A stretch of 64,000 nucleotides of DNA, taken from NCBI RefSeq assembly GCF_009827305.1, contig NZ_WTYJ01000005.1:79641-143640 (forward strand). The letters are read 5' to 3'. This document shows positions 1-8,773 of this stretch, piece after piece; the first letter of the stretch is position 1; every line of letters starts with the position of its first letter. Source of the DNA: Croceibacterium xixiisoli (lineage in GTDB: Bacteria > Pseudomonadota > Alphaproteobacteria > Sphingomonadales > Sphingomonadaceae). A model generated the notes under the pieces. That model was not told the origin of the DNA. It searched no databases and saw only the letters and a program-made list of their open reading frames with translations. A program made the position numbers and the translations under genes.

Positions 1-2349
1 GCGCTTGGCATAATCGATATTCTGCTGCAGCCGCGTATCGACATGGGCCATGGCGAAGGCATTGGCCTCCTCATCCGTGGGCGTGCGCGTGTCTTCATCG
101 ATCCAGCCGGTCAGCACCATCCAGCCCAGCCGATGCGCGTCGCCCGGCGCCAGGCGATCGAGCCACAATTCCATCAGCGCATTGCCGCCGGGCTGCTTCA
201 GCTTGACCGCCAGCAACACCCACCAGCGCGGCAGCACCGGATCGACATCGCTGCCATCTGCCCATTTCAGCGCCGGCAGCTGATCGAAGGGAAACCATTC
301 AAGTCCCTTGGTCTTCGCCTTGGCGATGCCGGCCTTGGCTTCCTTCACCATGGCGGCATGGTCGAAATATTCCGACACATCTTCACCCATGCGTTCCAGG
401 GCGGAGATCATCGCGGCGCGCGCGACATCGCTCTTGTCCTTCTTCAGCGCCTGGCGGATGGCCGGCGCCTGATCCCGGTCGCCGCGCCGCGCCAGCCAGT
501 CGGCCGCCAGCGCGCGCGTATCCTGCCGGCCGTCTTCCAGCTGCAGCGCGATCGAACCGCCGATGCCCGGCGTGTCACGCAGCAGATTGCGTGCGGCATC
601 CCGAACGCGGGAGGATGAGTCATTGGCCAGGATCATCAGCCGCGGGCGATAGCGTTCGGGCAGAGCCGGCATGCCGGCGAGCAGATCCAGGCCGATCATG
701 GCGCGCATGGCATTCTGGCCCGATTGCGGCACCAGCCCCAGCGCTTCGTCCAGCAGTTCGATCCGCTGCAGCACATAGGGCCAGAGCGGCGCTTCCAGCT
801 CGGGCAGTGCCCAATACCAGTTGCGGGTCAGATGTTCGTGCAGGAAATCGCTGCCGCCATGTTCCAGCCACAGCGCGGCAATGGTGCGCAGGTCCGCCCC
901 CTTGGCCACCCGCCGCTGCACCGCTGCCCCCACCGGTCCGGACCATTCGCTGAACAGGCTGATGAAATTGCTGTTGCTGGAGGCCACGCTCAGCCGCATC
1001 AGATGGTAAAGCGTGATATCGGGATGATCGAGAAACGCCTCCACCGCCGGGTGGCGCAGCAGGCTTGAGGTCATCCAGGCCAGCGGCTTGCGCTGATGCT
1101 GAGCCGATCCGGATCCTTCGGCCAGCTTGCGCAGCTTCTCGAGATCGCCGGCGCTTACTTCTGCACTGTGCTTCGTCCAGTGCCACTTCTGCTTCGCCGC
1201 ATCGCTCTGGCGTGCCTCCCGATAGATGCGGTTGAATTCTTCCATCGCAGGCTTCAGCACGGCCATCACCTCCGGGCCGATCGGCGTGGATTGCGGGATC
1301 GGCTCTGTGGGCGGGGCGGCGATCCAGCTGCCATCGACGGCGGTGAAACCTTCCTCCCCGTCGGGCTGCCGGTTCTCATCCACCGCAATCGCGCTGGTCG
1401 TCGCACCGGTGGAGCGATCTAGCGCTGCGAGCACCTTGGCCGAGGTTTCCCCTTCGCGGATCTTTTCCAGCAGCGCCGGCGCGGCGGCATCCAGCGTGCC
1501 GGCGATCACATCGACCAGCTCGGCGCGCTGCCCGGGCGCAGCGCTGGTGAGCCGTTCCTCGATCAGAGCCTGCAAATCGGCCTTGTCGGCACCGGTCAGC
1601 GCCTGGCGCGCGGCGGTGCGCACCTTCTTCGATGATCCGACCGCCGAATCCAGCAGCAGCGGCAGATAATGCCGGTGCAGCCCAAGCCGCCCGATGGTCG
1701 AAACCAGTTCCGCGCGCACATCGGCCGCGAGACCGCCCTGGATCGCGACCACCTCATCGCGCTGTTCTTCCAGCAGTTCGGCAACACCGCTGAAGCGGCC
1801 GACCGAGGTGTTCGTGCCATAGCTGGCGGCATCGCGGCAGAACAGAACGTCGAGCACCGCAGGCAAGCCGGCCCCGCCCGCTTCGGATACGGCATGGAGC
1901 AGGCCCAGCGGCTGATCCTTGCGATCATCGCCCAGCCAGTTGGTGACGGCATGGCGCAACCAATCCGGTGATTTCTTGGTGCCGTAATAACCCCAATCAT
2001 AGGTGATGGGTTCAAGCGCGGCCAGCACCTCACCATACCGCTTCAGCTGGCCAGGCTGCCACAGCCCGACATCCTTGAAGAGGCCCGCCTTATCCTTGCG
2101 AGGATAGCTACGATGCCGCGAGTTCCATTGTTGCTGTACGGCAGTCCCGGCGACAGTCAGCAGAAGAGACGGATTTTCGCCGGTCCGGATGAACTCGGCG
2201 GTCTCAGCCGGGAGATTGCCTCCGGCCTTGGCCAGATGGCCGAAGAAAGCGCGCAGTTTGGCGCTTGCCACGCCGCCCGCCGTATCACCCTCCCCCGCTT
2301 TCTCGATCCCCAGCCCCTGCTTAACCTTGTCCCAGATTCCGAGCGACAA
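1..2349 (-). CDS. Large HEAT-repeat protein, probably DUF4132/MolR-like (C-terminus outside window)
   Basis: An open frame runs from a TTG start at 2349 to the left window edge, at least 783 codons, so the C-terminus is missing. The TTG is preceded by a good GGGAG ribosome binding site and an in-frame TGA lies ten codons upstream, so no longer start exists. The protein starts MSLGIWDKVKQGLG and contains HEAT-like helical stretches (KKVRTAARQAL near residue 220, SSRVRDAARNLL near residue 555). The overall look, a long helical protein with a Trp-rich stretch (LPRWWVLLAVKL) near residue 720, resembles DUF4132/DUF5724 proteins related to E. coli YehI/MolR, whose role is poorly known. The family call is tentative because the diagnostic C-terminal domain is not visible. 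It is divergent from the SDR gene at 2572. Confidence 0.6.
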   Translation of the reverse strand, partial: MSLGIWDKVKQGLGIEKAGEGDTAGGVASAKLRAFFGHLAKAGGNLPAETAEFIRTGENPSLLLTVAGTAVQQQWNSRHRSYPRKDKAGLFKDVGLWQPGQLKRYGEVLAALEPITYDWGYYGTKKSPDWLRHAVTNWLGDDRKDQPLGLLHAVSEAGGAGLPAVLDVLFCRDAASYGTNTSVGRFSGVAELLEEQRDEVVAIQGGLAADVRAELVSTIGRLGLHRHYLPLLLDSAVGSSKKVRTAARQALTGADKADLQALIEERLTSAAPGQRAELVDVIAGTLDAAAPALLEKIREGETSAKVLAALDRSTGATTSAIAVDENRQPDGEEGFTAVDGSWIAAPPTEPIPQSTPIGPEVMAVLKPAMEEFNRIYREARQSDAAKQKWHWTKHSAEVSAGDLEKLRKLAEGSGSAQHQRKPLAWMTSSLLRHPAVEAFLDHPDITLYHLMRLSVASSNSNFISLFSEWSGPVGAAVQRRVAKGADLRTIAALWLEHGGSDFLHEHLTRNWYWALPELEAPLWPYVLQRIELLDEALGLVPQSGQNAMRAMIGLDLLAGMPALPERYRPRLMILANDSSSRVRDAARNLLRDTPGIGGSIALQLEDGRQDTRALAADWLARRGDRDQAPAIRQALKKDKSDVARAAMISALERMGEDVSEYFDHAAMVKEAKAGIAKAKTKGLEWFPFDQLPALKWADGSDVDPVLPRWWVLLAVKLKQPGGNALMELWLDRLAPGDAHRLGWMVLTGWIDEDTRTPTDEEANAFAMAHVDTRLQQNIDYAKR

Positions 2350-2571
2350 ACGCCTTCTCCCGTATTTGGATTCTCAATGGTCGAAAATGCTTTGCAGCAC
2401 AGGAATGGCAATTCGCAGACAGGGCATTTGGCCGTATTGGGCAAGAATACGATGAGACCGGCGAAAATCACGATGATCTGCCGATCGACTCAGTCCCCGA
2501 AAAAGGCGGTTTCGCTTCGCAGCCGTGCTGTCTAAGTCACATGGCAGACAAGTGTGTTGGGAGAGACAAGG

Positions 2572-3300
2572 GTGAGCATTCTGGAAGGCCGCGTGGCCGT
2601 TGTGACCGGTGCCAGTTCAGGGATCGGGGAAGCCTGCGCGCGCGTGTTCGTGCAGCGCGGGGCGAAGGTCGTGCTCGCCGCACGCCGCGCCGAACGGCTG
2701 ACCGCGCTGGTCGAAAAGATCGAGGCGCTAGGCGGCGAAGCGCTGGCCGTGGCTACTGACGTGACCGATGAGGCGGCAGTGCAGAACCTGTTCGACAGCG
2801 CGGTGGCGCGGTTCGGCACGGTGGACGTGCTGATCAACAATGCCGGCATCGCCGACAGCACCCCGGTGGACGAGATGTCGCTCGACCTGTGGCAGCAGGT
2901 GATCCAGACCAATCTGACATCGGCCTTCCTGTGCAGCCGTGGCGCCTTCCGCGTGATGAAGGGCAAGGGGCGCGGGCGGATCATCAACATCGGTTCGATT
3001 TCGGCCCGCGTGCCGCGCCAGCACAGCCCCGCCTATGCGGCCAGCAAATGGGGCCTGGACGGGCTGACCCGTTCGCTGGCGATCGACGGGCGCGAACACA
3101 ATATTGCCGCCTCCATCTTCCACCCCGGCATCGTCGCGACGGAAATCGCCCCCGGCGCGGTCAAGCTGCCGGACGATCTGAGCGCCGATCCGATGGATAT
3201 CGCCGAAGTGATCGTCCACATGGCCGATATTCCCGACCATCTGAATTTCTACGAAGGCATGGTCGTGCAGAACAAGATCCCCTTCCTCGGGCGCGGCTGA
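2572..3300 (+). CDS. Short-chain dehydrogenase/reductase (SDR family)
   Basis: A 242-residue classical SDR. The NAD(P)-binding motif TGASSGIG is at residues 12-19, NNAG at about 88-91, and the catalytic set is present: Asn in NLTSAF, Ser in IGSISA, and YAASK (YxxxK). Such enzymes oxidise or reduce alcohols and ketones in the cytoplasm; the substrate cannot be read from sequence. GTG at 2572 (MSILEGRVAVVTG) is chosen because GGGAGA sits at the right distance upstream; an in-frame GTG at 2554 lacks such a site. The alpha-hydroxy-acid oxidase gene starts 3 bases after the stop, so the two are probably cotranscribed. Confidence 0.9.
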   Translation: MSILEGRVAVVTGASSGIGEACARVFVQRGAKVVLAARRAERLTALVEKIEALGGEALAVATDVTDEAAVQNLFDSAVARFGTVDVLINNAGIADSTPVDEMSLDLWQQVIQTNLTSAFLCSRGAFRVMKGKGRGRIINIGSISARVPRQHSPAYAASKWGLDGLTRSLAIDGREHNIAASIFHPGIVATEIAPGAVKLPDDLSADPMDIAEVIVHMADIPDHLNFYEGMVVQNKIPFLGRG

Positions 3301-3303
3301 GCC

Positions 3304-4452
3304 ATGGCTGGGCATCTGGGCTGCTACAACATCGCCGATCTGCGCGATCGGGCAAAACGGCGCCTGCCGCTCGGCATATGGGAATATGCCGAGCGCGGGG
3401 TGGAGGATGAAACCGGCATGGCGCGCAACCGCGCGGCGTTCGACCGGATCACCTTCCGCCCGCGCGTGCTGCGCCGGGTGGACCGGATCGATACTTCGGT
3501 CAGCATCTTCGGCCAGCCGACCCCGATGCCCCTGGCCCTGGCGCCCACCGGCGCGGCCGGTCTGCTGTGGCACAATGGCGATCTGGCACTGGCGCGGGCG
3601 GCAGCGGCCGCCGGCCTGCCCTTCACCATTTCCAGCGCCAGCACGCTCGATGTCGATGTGATCGCCAGCGCCGGCGGGCGGCTGTGGTTCCAGCTATATC
3701 TGTGGGAAGATCGCAGCCTGTCGATGGCCGTGGTCGATCATGCGGCGGAACTGGGGTGTGAGGCGCTGTTCGTCACGCTGGACATGGCGGTGCCGCCCAA
3801 TCGCGAATATATCCACCGCAATGGCTTCGGCACGCCGTTCACGCTCAACGCCCGCAACACCATCGACGTGCTGACCCATCCGCGCTGGCTGGCCGGCGTC
3901 ATGGGCCGCTACATGCTGAGCGGCGGTATTCCGACCCAGGCCAATCTGCCGGATCGCTTGCGCACCAAGGTCACCAAGGGCGCGCCCCCGGGGGCATTGT
4001 TCAAGCAGGATGATCTCGATTGGGACGGGATCAGGGAATTGCGTGACCGGTGGAAGGGCAGACTGATCCTCAAGGGCATCCTGCACCCTGCAGATGCGGA
4101 ACAGGCGCTGGCCGCAGGCGCGGATGGTGTGGTGGTTTCCAACCATGGCGGGCGGGCACTCGATTCCTCGGTCGCGACGATCGATGCCCTGCCTGACATT
4201 GTGCGCGCCGTGGGCGGCAAGATGACCATCTTCCTCGACAGCGGCATTCGCCGGGGCAGCGATATCGTCAAGGCGCGTGCGCTGGGCGCCGATGCCGTGC
4301 TGGCCGGGCGCGCGCCGCTCTATGGCCTTGCGGCTGCGGGCGAGGCCGGCGTGGCCCGCGCGCTGGAACTGCTGCGCGCCGAAACGGCACGCACCATGGC
4401 GATGCTGGGCACACGCAATTTTGCCGAAGTGGCCGATGCGCTGGCGGATTGA
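3304..4452 (+). CDS. FMN-dependent alpha-hydroxy-acid oxidase/dehydrogenase (LldD/MdlB-like)
   Basis: A 382-residue protein of the FMN alpha-hydroxy-acid dehydrogenase family (L-lactate, mandelate, glycolate oxidases). The TIM-barrel active-site features are visible: TLDMAVPPNRE carries the conserved Asp, LILKGI the FMN-binding Lys, and SNHGGR the catalytic His and Arg, with LDSGIRRG and GRAPLYG as the C-terminal phosphate-binding segment. Its length matches LldD (about 380). It would oxidise a 2-hydroxy acid to a 2-oxo acid, passing electrons to quinone or oxygen; the substrate is not determinable. It follows the SDR gene by 3 bases, which suggests a shared 2-hydroxy-acid or alcohol oxidation role (inference). 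Confidence 0.9.
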   Translation: MAGHLGCYNIADLRDRAKRRLPLGIWEYAERGVEDETGMARNRAAFDRITFRPRVLRRVDRIDTSVSIFGQPTPMPLALAPTGAAGLLWHNGDLALARAAAAAGLPFTISSASTLDVDVIASAGGRLWFQLYLWEDRSLSMAVVDHAAELGCEALFVTLDMAVPPNREYIHRNGFGTPFTLNARNTIDVLTHPRWLAGVMGRYMLSGGIPTQANLPDRLRTKVTKGAPPGALFKQDDLDWDGIRELRDRWKGRLILKGILHPADAEQALAAGADGVVVSNHGGRALDSSVATIDALPDIVRAVGGKMTIFLDSGIRRGSDIVKARALGADAVLAGRAPLYGLAAAGEAGVARALELLRAETARTMAMLGTRNFAEVADALAD

Positions 4453-4476
4453 TCCTGCCGGCCGGCGGGGCTGACC

Positions 4477-5475
4477 ATGCGCAAGCTTGGGTTGGCCGCG
4501 CTGGCACCGCTGGCGCTGCTCTCGGCCAGCCCGGCCGGAAGCACAACTATACAAACCGGGCCCACTGCGGCGGGCTTCGGCGTGTTGCAGGTGCTCGATG
4601 ATCGGCTGGCGCAGATTGCCGATCCGCTGCTCCGCGCCAATGCGCCCCTGTGCCGCAATCTGATGCCCGGGCTGGGCATGGTGCTGCACAGCGCGGACCA
4701 ATATCCGGCCGCCTTGCGCAGCCATTTCCCCAATGGTGAGATTGCTGTCGCCGGCACCCTGCCCCAATCCGCCGCGGCACAGGCCGGCATGCGGTCCGGC
4801 GATGGAATTGCCGCAATCAACGGCGTGGCCGCGCAGGCATGGCCGCGCAACGAGGGGCAGATCCTGCGGGATGCCGCCTTTGCCCGGCTCAGCAGCCTGC
4901 CGGCCGATGCCCCGCTCCAGTTGACGCTTCGCCGGGGCGACAGCGATCTGGTGGTCGAAATGCAGCCAGTCCCGGCCTGTCGCGTGCTGTCGGAAGTCGT
5001 CACCGATCACAGCCTGTTCGCGCACACCGATGGGCGGATCATCCAGTTGAGCGCCGGCTTCGTTTCGCAGGCCAGCGATGACAATCTGGCAGCGATCTTC
5101 GCCCATGAATTGGCGCATGTGATCCTGGAGCACCGGCGGCGCCTGGCGGAGGCCGGCATTCCGGCCGGAAGCAAGGGCGACACCGGGCGCAACCGGGATA
5201 TCAATCGCCAGACGGAGATCGAGGCCGACCGGCTGTCCGTCCATCTGCTGGCCAATGCCGGATTTGACCCGGCTGCGGGCCCGGGGCTGTTCCGCTCCCC
5301 CATCGGCCGACGGATGTCAGGAGGATTGCTGCGCAGTCCGATCTATCCATCCGCACGGGACCGGGCCGATACGATGGATCGGGAGATTGCCGACTATCAG
5401 CTTCAGCGCCGCCAGCGGCTTTCCATGGCCGGGCATTTGATGCTTACGCGGGACCAGCCCTTGCTGACAGAATAA
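4477..5475 (+). CDS. M48-type zinc metalloprotease with PDZ-like domain, exported
   Basis: A 332-residue protein with an N-terminal signal peptide (MRKLGLAALAPLALLSASPAG), so probably periplasmic. Residues about 85-165 look like a PDZ domain (AQAGMRSGDGIAAINGV). The zinc motif HELAH, with the following helix, is near residue 210, and the third ligand is probably the Glu in TEIEADRLSV, as in M48 peptidases. The order PDZ then M48 is unusual compared with HtpX or BepA but is seen in sphingomonad proteins. It likely acts in envelope protein quality control (inference). It lies 24 bases after the oxidase gene on the same strand and converges with the flavin reductase gene. Confidence 0.8.
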   Translation: MRKLGLAALAPLALLSASPAGSTTIQTGPTAAGFGVLQVLDDRLAQIADPLLRANAPLCRNLMPGLGMVLHSADQYPAALRSHFPNGEIAVAGTLPQSAAAQAGMRSGDGIAAINGVAAQAWPRNEGQILRDAAFARLSSLPADAPLQLTLRRGDSDLVVEMQPVPACRVLSEVVTDHSLFAHTDGRIIQLSAGFVSQASDDNLAAIFAHELAHVILEHRRRLAEAGIPAGSKGDTGRNRDINRQTEIEADRLSVHLLANAGFDPAAGPGLFRSPIGRRMSGGLLRSPIYPSARDRADTMDREIADYQLQRRQRLSMAGHLMLTRDQPLLTE

Positions 5476-5484
5476 GCCCGGCCC

Positions 5485-6000
5485 TCAACCTCGATGTTCA
5501 GGCGCTTCGCTGATGTCGATATAGCGGCGATCATAATAGGACAGCGGCACCGCATTGGCGCGGTGCTTGGCCGCGATCAGTTCACCGATGAAAATCGAAT
5601 GGGTGCCGAATTCGTGGCAATGCGCCCGGCGGCAAACCAGGCTGGACTGCGCGGTCGCCAGGATCGGCACGCCATGGCTGTCTTCCCATTCCCCGACAGC
5701 AAAGCGATCTTCCCCCCGGCCCGACATGAACTGTTCGGCCACATCGCGATTGCCCAGACCCAGCACATTGATGGCGAAAGTATCGGCATTGTTGAGCGGA
5801 TCATGCAGCGAAGCCGAACGGTTCACACAGACCAGCAGGGATGGCGGATCGAAGCTGAGCGAACTGACCGCGGTGGCCAGAATGCCGAAGCGTTCCCCGC
5901 CATGACCTGTCGTCACAGCGTAAACTGTCGCCGCCACATGGCGCATGGCGTTGCGGAAGCTGTTGAGCAGCTCGCCCTGATCTTGATCAATTTGCGTCAC
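5485..6000 (-). CDS. Flavin reductase family protein (HpaC-like)
   Basis: A 171-residue protein of the flavin reductase domain family (PF01613 type): FGILATAVSSLSFDPPSLLVCVN and LNNADTFAINVLG-like core segments, and a C-terminal CHEFGTHSIFIGEL. These proteins use NAD(P)H to reduce free FMN/FAD and supply it to a partner monooxygenase, or bind flavin tightly as oxidoreductases. No two-component monooxygenase is adjacent. It is transcribed divergently from ribBX, so a flavin-using enzyme and flavin biosynthesis share a 99-bp control region. The ATG at 6000 is followed at once by a typical N-terminus. Confidence 0.88.
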   Translation of the reverse strand: MTQIDQDQGELLNSFRNAMRHVAATVYAVTTGHGGERFGILATAVSSLSFDPPSLLVCVNRSASLHDPLNNADTFAINVLGLGNRDVAEQFMSGRGEDRFAVGEWEDSHGVPILATAQSSLVCRRAHCHEFGTHSIFIGELIAAKHRANAVPLSYYDRRYIDISEAPEHRG

Positions 6001-6006
6001 AACCTA

Positions 6007-6020
6007 CCAATGGTCATTGG
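6007..6020. promoter_or_regulatory. Inverted repeat next to flavin reductase start
   Basis: CCAATG-GT-CATTGG, perfect 6-bp arms, lies 7 bases from the flavin reductase start codon in the ribBX control region. It could be an operator or a small hairpin in the leader; there is no further evidence. Confidence 0.3.
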
Positions 6021-6057
6021 CGGCCTGACGTGCAAGACTCAAACACACATTCACGAC

Positions 6058-6097
6058 AATGTGATGCAAGTTTCTTGTGATCACATTTTAATGTGAT
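6058..6097. promoter_or_regulatory. Candidate operator: AATGTGAT repeats before ribBX
   Basis: AATGTGAT occurs at 6058-6065 and again at 6090-6097, 32 bp apart (about three helical turns). Its complement ATCACATT at 6080-6087 forms with the second copy an 18-bp inverted repeat with perfect 8-bp arms and a TT centre. A perfect 10-bp palindrome TGTGATCACA is nested at 6076-6085. The block ends 2 bases before the ribBX start codon. A dimeric DNA-binding protein is the natural reader; the HTH domain of RibBX itself or a CRP/FNR-type protein (TGTGA-like half-sites) are candidates. Confidence 0.55.
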
Positions 6098-6099
6098 AT

Positions 6100-7413
6100 A
6101 TGGGGCGCATGACACCGAGCATCATCGATCGCGTCCGCGCCATCGTGTCCGAAGGGACCATGACGCGTGCCGGCCTCGCCCGCGCAGCTGGCCTCCATGC
6201 CAACACTTTGCGTGAATGCACCGAAACCGGGTGGAACCCGACGGCGGAAACCCTGGGCAAGCTTGAACGCTTCCTGGCGGAAAACGACGAATCGCCGGTG
6301 CTGGTCCCGATCGAGGAGATCATCGACGAGGCACGCAATGGCCGGATGTACATCCTGGTCGATGACGAGGACCGAGAGAATGAAGGCGATCTGATCATTC
6401 CCGCGCAAATGGCCACGCCTGATGCGATCAACTTCATGGCCACCCACGGGCGCGGGCTGATCTGCCTGGCGCTGACCCGGGATCGGGTCGATACGCTGTC
6501 GCTCGAACTGATGAGCCGCAAGAACGGCACCAGGCATGAAACCGCCTTCACCATTTCCATCGAGGCGCGCGAAGGCGTGACCACCGGCATCAGCGCCGGC
6601 GATCGCGCGCGGACCATTTCCGTCGCCATCGATGCCGGCAAGGGCGCCGAGGATATCGTCACCCCCGGCCATGTCTTCCCGCTGGTGGCGCGCGAAGGCG
6701 GCGTGCTGGTCCGCGCTGGCCATACCGAAGCATCGGTCGATATCTCCCGCCTGGCCGGGCTCAATCCTTCGGGCGTGATCTGCGAGATCATGGAGGAAGA
6801 CGGCAGCATGGCGCGGCTCGACGGGCTGATCCGCTTTGCCCGCAAGCATGGGCTGAAGATCGGCACGATCCGCGATCTGATCGCCTATCGCCGCAAGCAT
6901 GATCATCTGGTCGAAAAGCGGGCGGAAGCGCGCTTTGCCAGCCGCTGGGGCGGGGATTGGACCGCGATCAGTTTCTGGAACAAGGCCACCAAGGGCGAAA
7001 CCATGGCCCTGGTGAAGGGCCGGATCGATCCCGAAAAGCCGACGCTGGTGCGCATGCATGCCCTGTCGCTGTTCGACGATGTGTTCGGCAATGACACCGA
7101 ACGCAACGGTCTGCTCGAAGGGGCGATGCGGATCATCGGCGAGGAAGGACGCGGAGTGGTCGTGCTGCTGAACCGGGCATCGCCCAGCGGGCCAAGCTCG
7201 GCCATTCGCCGGCTGGCGCGCGAAGCGCCGGTGGATGACGGGCAGGAACCGTCGGAACAGCGCGATTATGGCGTCGGTGCGCAGATCCTGGCGGAACTGG
7301 GCGTGCATCACATGGAATTGCTGACCAATACAAGGCATTCGCTGGTCGGGCTCGAAGGCTATGGCCTGTCGATCATCGGCGAACGTCCCATTACCCCTGA
7401 AGGAGCCGAATGA
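6100..7413 (+). CDS. ribB: RibB (DHBP synthase) with N-terminal HTH and degenerate RibA-like domain (RibBX type)
   Basis: A 437-residue protein. Residues about 5-65 form a helix-turn-helix domain ([19 protein letters not shown]). Residues 68-275 are DHBP synthase: [12 protein letters not shown] holds the acidic metal-binding motif, followed by [21 protein letters not shown] and GHTEASVD. The rest resembles GTP cyclohydrolase II but has lost the zinc cysteines: the usual SECLTGD is ALSLFDD and the RCDCG position reads ERNG, so it should not hydrolyse GTP. RibB with an inactive RibA-like tail is known in Proteobacteria as RibBX; a separate RibA is then needed. It makes the four-carbon unit that RibH uses next door. 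ATG at 6100 and ATG at 6109 are both possible; neither has a strong ribosome binding site. ribH overlaps its stop codon. Confidence 0.88.
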   Translation: MGRMTPSIIDRVRAIVSEGTMTRAGLARAAGLHANTLRECTETGWNPTAETLGKLERFLAENDESPVLVPIEEIIDEARNGRMYILVDDEDRENEGDLIIPAQMATPDAINFMATHGRGLICLALTRDRVDTLSLELMSRKNGTRHETAFTISIEAREGVTTGISAGDRARTISVAIDAGKGAEDIVTPGHVFPLVAREGGVLVRAGHTEASVDISRLAGLNPSGVICEIMEEDGSMARLDGLIRFARKHGLKIGTIRDLIAYRRKHDHLVEKRAEARFASRWGGDWTAISFWNKATKGETMALVKGRIDPEKPTLVRMHALSLFDDVFGNDTERNGLLEGAMRIIGEEGRGVVVLLNRASPSGPSSAIRRLAREAPVDDGQEPSEQRDYGVGAQILAELGVHHMELLTNTRHSLVGLEGYGLSIIGERPITPEGAE

Positions 7414-7832
7414 TGGCGAGTTTTCTGATCGTTGAAGCGCGTTTTTACGACCATCTGAACGATATGCTGGTGGCCGGTGCGCGCGCCGCGCTGGAAGCTG
7501 CCGGGCATGAGGTGGACGTGCTGACCGTTCCCGGCGCGCTGGAAGTGCCCGGCGCCATTGCGGTGGCCGCCGAAAGCGAACGCTATGACGGCTTTGTCGC
7601 GCTGGGCGTGGTGATCCGGGGCGAAACCTATCACTTCGAAATCGTCGCCGGGGAAAGCGCGCGCGGCATCATGGCGCTCACCATGGATGGCCTTCCGATC
7701 GGCAACGGCATATTGACGACCGAGAATGAAACGCAGGCGATCGTTCGTGCGGATCCGGCCCAGTTGAACAAGGGTGCCGGTGCCGCCGAAGCAGCGATGG
7801 CCCTGCTGGCCTTGCAGGAGAGATTTGCATGA
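7410..7832 (+). CDS. ribH: 6,7-dimethyl-8-ribityllumazine synthase
   Basis: A 140-residue lumazine synthase. It condenses the RibB product with the ribityl-pyrimidine to give lumazine in riboflavin synthesis. Visible family features are [11 protein letters not shown] and the substrate-binding segment [14 protein letters not shown] with the catalytic His, then [16 protein letters not shown]. Length fits the family. The start overlaps the ribBX stop by 4 bases (ATGATG, either ATG usable) behind AAGGAG, indicating translational coupling. Confidence 0.96.
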   Translation: MMASFLIVEARFYDHLNDMLVAGARAALEAAGHEVDVLTVPGALEVPGAIAVAAESERYDGFVALGVVIRGETYHFEIVAGESARGIMALTMDGLPIGNGILTTENETQAIVRADPAQLNKGAGAAEAAMALLALQERFA

Positions 7833-8755
7833 GCGTTCACCCCGCGATTTCCGGTCTGCCGCTGGTACTGGGCGGCAATGTGTTCGATTTCACCGCTGAC
7901 GTGGATACCAGCTTCGCCATTCTCGACCGCTTCTATGAAGCAGGCGGGCGGATGGTGGATACCGCGCAGGGCTATTCGGTCTGGGTGCCCGGCCATGTCG
8001 GCGGCGAAAGCGAAGCGGTGATCGGCCAATGGCTGACATCGCGGGGCGTGCGCGCCGATATGCGCATCCACACCAAGACCGGCATGAACGGGGATCCGGG
8101 CGATCTGGAACCGGGAAAGGTGGCCGCAGAGCTGGAAAAGAGCCTGGAACGGCTGCAGACCGACTATGTCGATCTTTATTACGCCCATCGCGACGATGTG
8201 CAGACGCCGCAGGATGAGGTGGCCGAAGGGTTCAATGCGCTGGTGCTGGATGGCAAGGTGCGCGAACTGGGTGCCTCCAATTACGACGCGGCCCGGCTGG
8301 GCGCGATCCATGCGCTGGCGCTGGCCAATGGGCAGCGGCCCTTCACCGTGCTGCAGAACGAATACAATCTGGTCGAACGCGATGCGTTTGGCGCCGATCT
8401 GCAGCAGCTGTGCATCGAAAAGGGCATTGCCATGCTGCCCTGGTTCGGGCTCGCCGCCGGTTTCCTGACCGGCAAATATCGTTCGCGCGACGATCTGGCC
8501 AAGCACAATCGCGGCTCCAGCATCGAACGCTTTTTCGACAAGGGGCTGACCATCCTGCCGGTGCTGGATGATGTGGCGGCGGAAACGGGCGCCAGCCTGG
8601 CGGCGGTGTCGCTGGCCTGGCTGGCCCGCCAGCCGGGCATCACCGCGCCGATCGCCAGCGCCAGCCGGCCCGATCAGCTCGATGTGCAGTTCGAAGCAAT
8701 CGCGCTGACGCTCAGCGATGACCAGATCGCACGGCTGACGGCGGCGGGGGCGTAA
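7829..8755 (+). CDS. Aldo/keto reductase
   Basis: A 308-residue aldo/keto reductase. The catalytic tetrad is visible as Asp in MVDTAQGYS, Tyr in the same segment, Lys in HTKTGM, and His in YYAHRDD; cofactor-binding residues lie in the C-terminal SASRPDQL segment. It would reduce aldehydes or ketones with NADPH; the substrate is unknown. Its ATG overlaps the ribH stop by 4 bases (ATGA), so it is part of the riboflavin operon. A link to flavin metabolism is not established. Confidence 0.9.
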   Translation: MSVHPAISGLPLVLGGNVFDFTADVDTSFAILDRFYEAGGRMVDTAQGYSVWVPGHVGGESEAVIGQWLTSRGVRADMRIHTKTGMNGDPGDLEPGKVAAELEKSLERLQTDYVDLYYAHRDDVQTPQDEVAEGFNALVLDGKVRELGASNYDAARLGAIHALALANGQRPFTVLQNEYNLVERDAFGADLQQLCIEKGIAMLPWFGLAAGFLTGKYRSRDDLAKHNRGSSIERFFDKGLTILPVLDDVAAETGASLAAVSLAWLARQPGITAPIASASRPDQLDVQFEAIALTLSDDQIARLTAAGA

Positions 8756-8773
8756 CGCCCCCACCCTGCCCGA

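Noticed and set aside
6001..6099. FMN riboswitch before ribBX
   Set aside because: Only 99 bases, none of the conserved RFN segments seen.
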